A stretch of 19,331 nt of DNA from Bog-159 sp050011755 (GTDB taxonomy: Bacteria; Acidobacteriota; Terriglobia; Bryobacterales; Bryobacteraceae), in NCBI GenBank assembly GCA_050011755.1, contig JBEKIM010000079.1, positions 1 to 19,331 of the forward strand, in the 5' to 3' direction. Position 1 is the first letter of the stretch. Each line of letters starts with the position of its first letter. The notes under the pieces are model-generated. The model did no database searches and had not been told where the DNA came from. It worked only from the letters and a program-made list of their open reading frames with translations. The translations under genes were made by a program, and so were the position numbers. Positions 1 through 6,175 of this stretch are shown piece by piece.

Positions 1-138
1 GGAGAGGCCGTGGGTGAGGCCGTTGCGGCTGGAGGCGGCTTTGCCTTCGGGGGTGCGGGGGCCGGTGGATTTCTGGGCGTTGCGGCGGTTGGAATCCGCC
101 TGCTGTTGGGAACGTTTCCGATTTTTATCTCTGTTCAT
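1..138 (-). CDS. Hypothetical protein of the KSTGPRTPEGK family, N-terminal part, cut by the window edge
   Basis: Reading leftward from the ATG at 138, an open frame of 46 codons runs off the left edge. It begins MNRDKNRKRSQQQADSNRR and carries the block NAQKSTGPRTPEGKAASSRN followed by GLTHGLS. That block is a recognisable N-terminal signature of short basic hypothetical proteins common in Acidobacteriota and Planctomycetota, often in many copies per genome. Their function is not known to me. No other ATG, GTG or TTG was found in frame for about 50 bases upstream, so 138 is the best start. No Shine-Dalgarno sits at normal distance; a GGGAGG lies about 23 bases upstream, too far. The gene is divergent from hpnE across a repeat-bearing spacer. 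Identification of the family is fairly secure from the motif; the rest of the protein is not visible. Confidence 0.72.
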   Translation of the reverse strand, partial: MNRDKNRKRSQQQADSNRRNAQKSTGPRTPEGKAASSRNGLTHGLS

Positions 139-272
139 CGATTTTCGGGCGCGGGTGCGCCCTCCCTTTCGACTACAGGCTAGCGGGCAGGATTTGGGGA
201 CTACGGGTACGCTTCTTGCAAGCGATTGAAAAGGCGGAGGAAATTTGTTGGCTGGATGAGTCACCGAAAACC

Positions 273-340
273 GCCGGCGGGCCTTCAGCCGGCCTGAGCG
301 GGACTTAAAAGTCCCGCCGGCACGCTGAAGCGTGCGCCAC
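273..340. repeat. Cluster of three REP-like hairpins
   Basis: Three inverted repeats follow each other in the spacer upstream of hpnE. GCCGGC at 273-278 pairs with GCCGGC at 288-293. GGGACTT at 300-306 pairs with AAGTCCC at 309-315. GCACGC at 320-325 pairs with GCGTGC at 330-335 across a TGAA loop. The last hairpin resembles one at 6104-6124 in another spacer, which suggests a dispersed intergenic repeat family rather than a terminator. No gene-like open frame is supported in 139-368. Confidence 0.6.
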
Positions 341-357
341 GAGCGGGGTTGACCCGC

Positions 358-363
358 TATGAT
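358..363 (+). promoter_or_regulatory. Candidate -10 element of hpnE, leaderless arrangement
   Basis: TATGAT ends five bases before the hpnE ATG (spacer GGAAA). A transcript started from it would begin at or very near the start codon. There is no convincing -35; TTGACC at 349-354 is only three bases away and cannot pair with it. Inference from sequence only. Confidence 0.4.
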
Positions 364-368
364 GGAAA

Positions 369-1667
369 ATGCCTAGCGCAATCATCATTGGTGGCGGATT
401 GGCCGGCCTCTCGGCCGCGGCCGCCTTGGGCAGCGCCGGATTTCGCGTCGAGATATTTGAAGCCCGCCCGTTTCTGGGCGGCCGCGCTACCTCGTTTCCG
501 CTCTCGCTATCCGGCGACGCGCCCGTCCTGATCGACAACTGCCAGCACGTCCTGTTGCGCTGTTGCGTCAACCTCCTGGATTTCTATGCGCGGCTGGGCG
601 TGCGCGACCGCATTCGTTTTTATCGCGAGTTTTACTTCATCGAGCCCGGAGGCCGCATCTCTACCCTGCGCCGGGGCGCGCTGCCCGCTCCCTTGCACTT
701 CACCGGCTCGTTCCTGCGGCTGCGGTTCCTCAACATCGCCGACAAGCTGGCCATTGCGCGCGGCCTGCTGGCCCTGCGGCACGAGCGCACCCGCCGCCAA
801 GATCTGGACCGCATCACCATGCTCGAATGGCTGCGCGAAAAGCGGCAGACCCCGGGCGCCATCGACCGTTTCTGGCGTCCGGTCCTGGTCAGCGCCGTCA
901 ACGAGGATATCGACCGCCTCGCCGCGCGCCATGGATTTCAGGTTTTCTGGCTGGGCTTCCTGGCAAGCGCCACGGCATATGAGATGGGCGTGCCCGCCAT
1001 TCCGCTCGGCGAACTCTATCGCCCCGAACTTTGGCAAGCGGCCGGGGATATCTCGCTACGGCTGCGCGCGCCCGTTGAGCGCATCGATCCGGATGGCGTC
1101 ACCGCCGCGGGAGAGCGGCACGCGGCCGATTACTATATCTGCGCGCTGCCTTTTGAGCGCCTCCCGGCTCTGGGCCTGCCCGCGCCTGCGTTCGAGCATT
1201 CCCCGATTACCGGTATTCACCTCTGGTTCGATCGCCCCGTGACGGATCTGCCCCACGCCACTCTGCTCGACCGCACGGTGCAATGGATGTTCAACAAGTC
1301 CGAGGGCCGCTATCTGCAGCTTGTGGTGAGTGCGTCGCGCCGTCTGGCCGCCGCCGGCCGTGCCGATATCATCGCGCTGGCGGTCCGCGAGTTGGGCGAA
1401 TTCTTTCCCCGCGCGCTCACCGCCCGCCTCGAAAAGGCGCACGTGATCAAAGAACTGCGGGCGACGTTCTCCGCCGCGCCCGGAACCGAGCCGCTGCGGC
1501 CGCCGGCGGAGACCAGCCGCCCGGATCTGTTTCTGGCCGGCGACTGGACGCGCTCAGGTTGGCCCGCCACCATGGAGGGCGCCGTCCGCAGCGGATATCT
1601 GGCTGCCGAGGCCGTCGCGCGCGCGAGCGGTATGCCCGCCCGCTTCCTGCTGCCCGATATCGCCTGA
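369..1667 (+). CDS. hpnE: Hydroxysqualene dehydroxylase (squalene-associated FAD-dependent desaturase) HpnE
   Basis: This is a 432-residue FAD-dependent amine-oxidase/phytoene-desaturase-fold protein. The N-terminus has the dinucleotide-binding motif GGGLAGLSAAAALG (residues 8-21) followed by an acidic residue after the second strand (EIFEAR). The C-terminus has the second flavin-contact block LFLAGDWTRSGWPATMEGAV (about 387-406), typical of the HpnE group. In the HpnCDE route, HpnC and HpnD convert farnesyl diphosphate to hydroxysqualene and HpnE reduces it to squalene, feeding hopanoid synthesis. No hpnC or hpnD lies in this window: the upstream neighbour is divergent and unrelated, and downstream is a secreted protein. 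The length is normal for the family. The start at 369 gives a complete Rossmann motif; there is no Shine-Dalgarno, and a -10-like TATGAT sits five bases upstream. A general phytoene-desaturase-like oxidoreductase is the main alternative. Confidence 0.88.
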   Translation: MPSAIIIGGGLAGLSAAAALGSAGFRVEIFEARPFLGGRATSFPLSLSGDAPVLIDNCQHVLLRCCVNLLDFYARLGVRDRIRFYREFYFIEPGGRISTLRRGALPAPLHFTGSFLRLRFLNIADKLAIARGLLALRHERTRRQDLDRITMLEWLREKRQTPGAIDRFWRPVLVSAVNEDIDRLAARHGFQVFWLGFLASATAYEMGVPAIPLGELYRPELWQAAGDISLRLRAPVERIDPDGVTAAGERHAADYYICALPFERLPALGLPAPAFEHSPITGIHLWFDRPVTDLPHATLLDRTVQWMFNKSEGRYLQLVVSASRRLAAAGRADIIALAVRELGEFFPRALTARLEKAHVIKELRATFSAAPGTEPLRPPAETSRPDLFLAGDWTRSGWPATMEGAVRSGYLAAEAVARASGMPARFLLPDIA

Positions 1668-1688
1668 AGCCGCCACTCGCAGCCATGT

Positions 1689-1694
1689 CATAAT
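1689..1694 (+). promoter_or_regulatory. Candidate -10 element of the tandem-domain secreted protein gene
   Basis: CATAAT ends six bases before the ATG at 1701 (spacer CGAGAA), with no Shine-Dalgarno between. It differs from TATAAT only at the first base. It lies in the 33-base gap after hpnE, so the downstream gene may have its own, leaderless, transcript. Confidence 0.33.
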
Positions 1695-1700
1695 CGAGAA

Positions 1701-2345
1701 ATGCGTTCCCGTTTTGCGCTTCTGGCCGCGTTCCTGCTCTGCGCGCTCGCGGTCCGCGCCAAGTCACCGACGGCTAAAGTCGATGTGCATGTCTCGACGA
1801 TCGACGGCGCTCCCATCGAGCACGCGGAAGTGACCGTAAAAGTGATGAAAGGCGACAAGACCAGCACCCGCTGGAAAGTGCACACCACCGCGGATGGCAT
1901 CGCGCAGCCGCCCCCCGAAGTGGTGGTGCCCCAGGGCCCCATCCTCGTCGAAGTGCGGGCCGAGGGTTTTGCGTCGTTCAGCCAGACGTTCCAGGTGAAT
2001 GAACCCCAGAAGACCCTGGACGTCAAGTTGGGTTCGGGCATGACCAATCTGACCGTGCATGTGACCACGATGGGCGGCCGCCCGCTGGATCACGCCGACG
2101 TGGTCGTCAAATTCGTGAAGGGCCGCTCCATTATTGAGTTAGGGCGGAAGCTGCGCACCAGTTGGGAGATGCGTACGAATCAGGAGGGCATCGCCAAAGT
2201 GCCTGAGCTTCCGCAGGGCACCGTTCTCATCCAGGTGATCGCCAAGGGTTACCAGACTTTCGGCCAGACCTTCGATGTAGATCAAACGGGGAAAACGATT
2301 GAAGTCAAGCTAAACTCGCCGCAGGAACAGTATTCGGCGCATTGA
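1701..2345 (+). CDS. Secreted protein with two tandem carboxypeptidase-regulatory-like domains
   Basis: The 214-residue product starts with a Sec signal peptide (MRSRFALLAAFLLCALAVRA, probable cut after A20). It then has two copies of a beta-sandwich-like unit. Copy 1 covers about 27-110 and copy 2 about 117-204, offset by 90 residues. VDVHVSTIDGAPIEHAEV in copy 1 matches LTVHVTTMGGRPLDHADV in copy 2. Both close with a GY/GF-x-(S/T)F-(S/G)-QTF block and a final V-K-L strand. This pattern fits the CarboxypepD_reg / PEGA-like family, which is abundant in Acidobacteriota and usually serves as a binding or structural module outside the cytoplasm. No catalytic residues or membrane anchor are visible. 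The gene starts 33 bases after hpnE on the same strand. The specific role is unknown. Confidence 0.75.
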   Translation: MRSRFALLAAFLLCALAVRAKSPTAKVDVHVSTIDGAPIEHAEVTVKVMKGDKTSTRWKVHTTADGIAQPPPEVVVPQGPILVEVRAEGFASFSQTFQVNEPQKTLDVKLGSGMTNLTVHVTTMGGRPLDHADVVVKFVKGRSIIELGRKLRTSWEMRTNQEGIAKVPELPQGTVLIQVIAKGYQTFGQTFDVDQTGKTIEVKLNSPQEQYSAH

Positions 2346-2381
2346 CGCAACGCGTGCCGCCATCTGCCGATAAGGAAGACG

Positions 2382-2386
2382 GGAGG
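2382..2386 (+). promoter_or_regulatory. Shine-Dalgarno that fixes the start of the small unknown gene
   Basis: GGAGG lies seven bases before the ATG at 2394. A GTG at 2391, directly in front, would leave only four bases, so the ATG is preferred. Confidence 0.6.
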
Positions 2387-2393
2387 CGCAGTG

Positions 2394-2714
2394 ATGGCCA
2401 GTTCCATAAGTCCCCTGAGTTATCTGGATGGAAGCTCCTATCAGAGCCTGAATCCGGCTTCGTCTTCGGCCACAGCGGCCGGCGCCAGTTCGCCGGTCAG
2501 CGCAACCGCGGAATTACAGGCGATCCAGAAGCAGGGCAACATGCAAGCCTTTTTCAACGATTCCATGGCCGCCGCCCTGTTGCAGCCGGCCAACGGCATC
2601 TCTAGCGGAATGTCCGCCAATACCTTAATCGACAACATGCTGCAGCAGGTGCTGGGAGCTTACCAGAACCAGACGTCGAGCGCGGACACGGCCGGGATAT
2701 CCGCGTCCGGCTAA
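2394..2714 (+). CDS. Small Ser/Ala-rich protein of unknown function
   Basis: A 106-residue frame begins MASSISPLSYLDGSSYQSLN and is led by a well-placed GGAGG. The composition is rich in Ser, Ala, Gln and Asn, with few charged residues. There is no signal peptide and no obvious membrane segment. A central stretch (about residues 40-90, including AELQAIQKQGNMQAFFNDSM) looks helical. I do not recognise the family. The 48-base gap after the preceding secreted-protein gene suggests possible co-transcription. The stop TAA at 2712-2714 overlaps the stop of the convergent transketolase gene by four bases. The strong ribosome site and the exact abutment of the two stops support it as a real gene. No role can be assigned from sequence alone. 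Confidence 0.6.
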   Translation: MASSISPLSYLDGSSYQSLNPASSSATAAGASSPVSATAELQAIQKQGNMQAFFNDSMAAALLQPANGISSGMSANTLIDNMLQQVLGAYQNQTSSADTAGISASG

Positions 2715-4762
2715 CCCAGTACTTCCTTCGCCGCGGCTACCACCGTGGCGGGTAGGAATCCGAATTTCTTCTGCACTTCTTTCAAGGGCGCCGACGCGCC
2801 GAACGTGTGCATGCCGATCATCTTCCCGCGCGGACCGACGTAGCGATCCCACCCCAGCACCGAAGCCTGCTCCACCGACACCCGCGCCGTGACCGCCGCC
2901 GGCAGAACCGTCTCCCGATATTCCGGCGTCTGCCGCTCGAACAACTCCCAACTCGGCATGCTCACCACCCGCGCCTTCACGCCTTCCGCCGCCAGTTGCT
3001 CGTAAGCCTGTACGCACAGGCTCACTTCGCTTCCCGTGGCTAGCAGAATCACGTCCGGCTTGCCGCCCGGCGCATCCGCCAGAATATAGGCGCCCATTTC
3101 CACGCCGGATGCGGCCGCGTATTTCGCACGGTCCAGCGTAGGCAGCGCCTGCCGCGTCAGGATCAGCGCGACCGGCTGATGCCGCTGCTTCATCGTGTAT
3201 CGCCAGCACTCCACCACTTCGTTGGCATCCGCCGGCCGCAGCGTCACCAGGCCGGGCACCGCTCGCAGCGAGGCCAGTTGTTCGATCGGCTGGTGTGTCG
3301 GGCCGTCTTCCCCGACGCCGATCGAATCGTGCGTGAAAATGTGGATCACGGGTATGTCCATGATGGCCGCCAGCCGGATCGGCGGCTTCATATAATCGCT
3401 GAAAATCAGGAAAGTGGAGCCGTAAGCCCGAATCTTCGAAAGGGACAGCCCGTTCACGATGGCGCCCATGGCGTGCTCGCGGATGCCGAAGTGCATATTG
3501 CGTCCGCCGCGGTCGTCGGCCTCGAAATCGCCCGCCCCTTCAAAGGTGAGGCGCGTCTTGGTGGACGGGAACAGGTCCGCCGCGCCGCCCATCAGCCACG
3601 GAATGTTCCATGCGAGCTTGTTCAGCACCCTGCCCGACGAATCGCGCGTGGCCAGACCTTTCGCATCCGCCGGAAACGTGGGCAGGTCCGCGTCCCAGCC
3701 TTCCGGAAGCTGGCGATGCAGCATGCGGTCGAGCTGATCGGCCAGGTCCGCGTGTTCCACTTTGTATTCCTCGAAACGCGCCCGCCAGGCGTCCCGCAAC
3801 TGCTGGCCGCGATCGCCCATTCCCGCCCGGAAATGCTCCCGCACGCCTTCCGGGACCAGGAATTTGGCATCTTCGGGCCAGCCATAAGCGCGCTTGGCCA
3901 GGCGCACTTCTTCTTCGCCCAAAGGTTCGCCGTGCGCCCCGCTGGTATCCTGCTTGTGCGGCGCCCCGTAGGCGATGTGGCTGTCCACGATGATCAGCGT
4001 GGGCCGGTCGGTGGTGCTCTTGAAGACGTGTAGCGCCCGCTCCAGCATCTCCAGATCGTTGGCGTCGCTCACCCGCGTCACGTTCCAGCCATAGCCGATA
4101 AAGCGCGTGGCCACGTCTTCGCTGAAGGCCAGCGCCGTATGCCCTTCAATGGTGATCTTGTTGTTGTCGTAAATCCAGCAGAGATTGGAGAGCCGGTGGT
4201 GGCCCGCCAGGGAAGCGGATTCCCCGCTGATGCCCTCCATCATGTCGCCGTCGCCGCAAATCGCGTAGACATCGTAATCGAACATGTCGAAGCCCGGACG
4301 ATTGAAATGCTTCGCCAGCCACCAGCGCGCCATCGCCATGCCGACGCTATTCCCGACGCCCTGGCCCAGCGGACCGGTGGTCGTCTCCACGCCCGAGGTC
4401 CAGCGATATTCCGGATGGCCCGGACAGGCGCTATCGAGCTGCCGGAAGCGCTTGATATCTTCCAGCTTCACGGCCAGTTCCCCCAGCGTCTCGTATTGCG
4501 GGTTCACCGCCTTCACGCCGCAAAGATGCAGCAGCGAATAAAGCAGCATCGACGCGTGTCCATTCGACAGCACGAAGCGGTCGCGATCGGGCCAGAGCGG
4601 ATCTTCCGGATCGAAGCGCAGGAAATGCTGCCACACCGTGTAGGCCACCGGAGCCAGAGCCATCGGCGCGCCCGGATGTCCGGAATTGGCCTGCTGTACC
4701 GCGTCCATTGCGAGCGTGCGAATGGTGTTGATCGAAAGCTGGTCGAGTTGCTCGTTAGTCAT
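2711..4762 (-). CDS. tkt: Transketolase
   Basis: This full-length 683-residue thiamine-diphosphate enzyme transfers two-carbon ketol units between sugar phosphates in the non-oxidative pentose phosphate pathway (EC 2.2.1.1), in the cytoplasm. Visible landmarks are SGHPGAPM at residues 27-34, LSNGHASMLLY near 65-75, and TTTGPLGQGVGNSVGMAMA near 127-145. The ThDP/metal motif GDGDMMEG lies at 170-177, followed by NN at 200-201. The central pyrimidine-binding domain has FGIREHAMGAIVNGLS, and a C-terminal domain ends the protein. The length matches bacterial Tkt (about 660-690). The ATG at 4762 has no Shine-Dalgarno; a -10-like TATCAT sits eight bases upstream. The gene is downstream of and co-directional with the GloVer gene, with a 56-base gap, but its own promoter is likely. 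Its stop codon overlaps that of the convergent small gene. Confidence 0.97.
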   Translation of the reverse strand: MTNEQLDQLSINTIRTLAMDAVQQANSGHPGAPMALAPVAYTVWQHFLRFDPEDPLWPDRDRFVLSNGHASMLLYSLLHLCGVKAVNPQYETLGELAVKLEDIKRFRQLDSACPGHPEYRWTSGVETTTGPLGQGVGNSVGMAMARWWLAKHFNRPGFDMFDYDVYAICGDGDMMEGISGESASLAGHHRLSNLCWIYDNNKITIEGHTALAFSEDVATRFIGYGWNVTRVSDANDLEMLERALHVFKSTTDRPTLIIVDSHIAYGAPHKQDTSGAHGEPLGEEEVRLAKRAYGWPEDAKFLVPEGVREHFRAGMGDRGQQLRDAWRARFEEYKVEHADLADQLDRMLHRQLPEGWDADLPTFPADAKGLATRDSSGRVLNKLAWNIPWLMGGAADLFPSTKTRLTFEGAGDFEADDRGGRNMHFGIREHAMGAIVNGLSLSKIRAYGSTFLIFSDYMKPPIRLAAIMDIPVIHIFTHDSIGVGEDGPTHQPIEQLASLRAVPGLVTLRPADANEVVECWRYTMKQRHQPVALILTRQALPTLDRAKYAAASGVEMGAYILADAPGGKPDVILLATGSEVSLCVQAYEQLAAEGVKARVVSMPSWELFERQTPEYRETVLPAAVTARVSVEQASVLGWDRYVGPRGKMIGMHTFGASAPLKEVQKKFGFLPATVVAAAKEVLG

Positions 4763-4770
4763 GACTTTTT

Positions 4771-4776
4771 ATGATA
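4771..4776 (-). promoter_or_regulatory. Candidate -10 element of tkt, with an inverted repeat just upstream
   Basis: On the minus strand TATCAT is followed by AAAAAGTC and then the tkt ATG, so the predicted RNA is leaderless or nearly so. Immediately upstream in the transcription sense is an inverted repeat, with CCTGC at 4778-4782 and GCAGG at 4786-4790. It occupies the place where a -35/-10 spacer would be and could be an operator. No -35 consensus is seen. Confidence 0.38.
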
Positions 4777-4783
4777 CCCTGCC

Positions 4784-4800
4784 CGGCAGGCGGGCTGCCG
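4784..4800. repeat. Short GC-rich hairpin in the GloVer-tkt spacer
   Basis: CGGCAG at 4784-4789 pairs with CTGCCG at 4795-4800 across a five-base loop. It lies just after the stop of the leftward GloVer gene. No run of T follows in the direction of transcription, so it is a poor intrinsic terminator. It may instead act with the overlapping repeat at 4778-4790 as a control site for tkt. Confidence 0.35.
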
Positions 4801-4818
4801 TGGCGCGTTTGCCGCCTC

Positions 4819-6054
4819 TTACGATGGTCCCAAACCCGCATTGATGGTGAACACCACGCCGCCGCCCGTGCCTTTGTCCGGCGTTCCACCATCTCGTGCG
4901 CTGCCCGCGATTTCCCCATTCATCAGTTGGATCAGCGGAGCCGCCGGCTCCCTCCCGTCCGCGTCGTTGAACAGGTAGCTCCCAAGCAAGGCCCCTTGCG
5001 GAGACAGCGTGTAAACCGCGCCGTCGAAAAGTCTTCCCGTGCCGGCGCTGGGCAGCCACAGATTGCCATCGTTGGCAAAAATCGGCGTGCCCGCGCCCCA
5101 TTTGGTAAAGCATACACCGGACTCCTGAAACCCGCCGCCATCCAGGCCGACGTGGTACAGCTCCGAACCGCAGGATCCCACCACGGCGCCGTAAAGCTGC
5201 CCAGAGCTCTCGGCCAGCCCTGTCAACGGGAGATCCGGAAACGTCATCAGGACGTTATACTGCCCTGCGGAAGTCACGCGGAAAAGATAACCCGCGGCCG
5301 TACCGACGGCGCATCCGGCTCCCGTTGACGCGCCGCAATCCGTGCCGTAAAAGTTTCCATCGGAGGCTTGCAGCAATCCATGCGGCAATGCGCCATCCAC
5401 CGCCGCATTGAACGCGTGCAACAGGGTGAACGCGTGCGTAGTGGGCTCGTAGCGAAATACCGTGCCGCAGCCGGTTCCCAGGCAGGGACTGGAAGAAATG
5501 CCGCCCGCATAAGTCGTGCCGTAGAGATTTCCGTCCGTCCCTTGGATCAGCCCGTTCGGCTCCTGGCCGTCGCCGCACCCCGGAGAGTCGCAGAAGTTAT
5601 GCAGAACGGTGAAGTGTGCGCCCGCAATGCTCATGCGGTACAGGACGCCGCCATTGTAGGCTCCTCCCTCGAACGTGGTGCCATACAAGTTACCGTCCTG
5701 CCCGATCAGCAGGCTGGCGCCGGGTTGGCTTCCTTCCGTATAGACGCCGCGGGTTGCCGTGAATATGTGAAGCAGCGTGAACTTGCCCCCGGCAAGACTG
5801 TAAATAGTCCCGCCATTCACCGGAAAAACCTCTCCCCCGGTGCCTTTGCCACTGGCGTTTGCGGCGCCATAAAGCGTCCCGTCCGCTGCCTGCAATAAGG
5901 CTTGGGGTCCGCTGCCGATCGCGCAGGCGGCGTTACCGCTCGCCAGGTAGGTGCAGGGAAACGCAAAGAGTTGCTCCAGTTGCCCGTACGATGCGCCCGC
6001 GCCGGCCGCCAGCCAAAGCCCCGCCAATAAGATCGTCCGCCACTTGCCTCGCAT
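4819..6054 (-). CDS. Secreted GloVer-type tandem-repeat protein
   Basis: The 411-residue product begins with a signal peptide (residues 1-24, MRGKWRTILLAGLWLAAGAG then ASYG). It consists of about seven to eight degenerate repeats of the type LLQ-x-x-DGNLYGTT-x-x-GG ... G-x-VF ... LLH-x-F. Clear units have LYG/FYG at about 61-63, 123-125, 177-179 and 235-237. This is the TIGR03803 'GloVer' repeat seen in Verrucomicrobia, Acidobacteriota and Gloeobacter, thought to form a beta-propeller-like exported domain of unknown function. Several Cys pairs (for example CDSPGCG, CLGTGCG) suggest disulfides outside the cytoplasm. The start at 6054 is chosen over an ATG nine codons upstream because AGAGGA (6060-6065) precedes it by five bases and the signal peptide then begins at once. 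No C-terminal anchor is seen. The gene diverges from ileS. Confidence 0.82.
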   Translation of the reverse strand: MRGKWRTILLAGLWLAAGAGASYGQLEQLFAFPCTYLASGNAACAIGSGPQALLQAADGTLYGAANASGKGTGGEVFPVNGGTIYSLAGGKFTLLHIFTATRGVYTEGSQPGASLLIGQDGNLYGTTFEGGAYNGGVLYRMSIAGAHFTVLHNFCDSPGCGDGQEPNGLIQGTDGNLYGTTYAGGISSSPCLGTGCGTVFRYEPTTHAFTLLHAFNAAVDGALPHGLLQASDGNFYGTDCGASTGAGCAVGTAAGYLFRVTSAGQYNVLMTFPDLPLTGLAESSGQLYGAVVGSCGSELYHVGLDGGGFQESGVCFTKWGAGTPIFANDGNLWLPSAGTGRLFDGAVYTLSPQGALLGSYLFNDADGREPAAPLIQLMNGEIAGSARDGGTPDKGTGGGVVFTINAGLGPS

Positions 6055-6059
6055 ATCGG

Positions 6060-6065
6060 TCCTCT
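6060..6065 (-). promoter_or_regulatory. Shine-Dalgarno of the GloVer gene
   Basis: AGAGGA on the minus strand, five bases (CCGAT) before the ATG at 6054. It decides between this start and the upstream ATG at 6081. Confidence 0.55.
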
Positions 6066-6071
6066 GCCGGA

Positions 6072-6080
6072 AGTGTACCA
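6072..6080 (-). promoter_or_regulatory. Candidate extended -10 of the GloVer gene
   Basis: The minus strand reads TGG-TACACT, matching an extended -10 (TGn-TAnnnT). The predicted start of transcription near 6065 would leave a leader of only about 11 bases that still contains the AGAGGA ribosome site. Sequence inference only. Confidence 0.33.
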
Positions 6081-6103
6081 CCGATTTCCCGAAGGCACCC
6101 CTG

Positions 6104-6124
6104 GCGCACGCTGAAAACGTGCGC
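6104..6124. repeat. REP-like hairpin in the GloVer/ileS divergent spacer
   Basis: GCGCACG (6104-6110) pairs with CGTGCGC (6118-6124) across the loop CTGAAAA. The core CACGCTGAA is shared with the hairpin at 320-335, and in both copies a CGTGCGC arm follows. Its place between two divergent genes excludes a terminator role and fits a dispersed intergenic repeat. Confidence 0.55.
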
Positions 6125-6157
6125 TACTTCTCAGCGGGAACGGCGCGTCGTGTACGA

Positions 6158-6166
6158 TGGTATTAT
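6158..6166 (+). promoter_or_regulatory. Candidate extended -10 of the ileS-lspA-lgt operon
   Basis: TGG-TATTAT fits an extended -10. The hexamer ends nine bases before the ileS ATG, and the gap (CCCTGCAAA) has no Shine-Dalgarno. Transcription would start within about three bases of the ATG, giving a leaderless or near-leaderless message. Confidence 0.45.
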
Positions 6167-6175
6167 CCCTGCAAA

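Noticed and set aside
14..229. 71-codon plus-strand frame at the left edge
   Set aside because: It overlaps the minus-strand KSTGPRTPEGK-family N-terminus, which has a recognisable motif; the plus frame has none.
349..354. TTGACC as a -35 for hpnE
   Set aside because: It is only three bases from the TATGAT -10 candidate and nothing fits at 16-18 bases, so it cannot act with it.
3179..4033. Open frame of 284 codons on the plus strand inside tkt
   Set aside because: Antisense shadow of transketolase, which is complete and well conserved.
4784..4800. Intrinsic terminator after the GloVer gene
   Set aside because: There is a hairpin but no T-rich run after it in the transcription direction, so it is listed as a possible control element instead.
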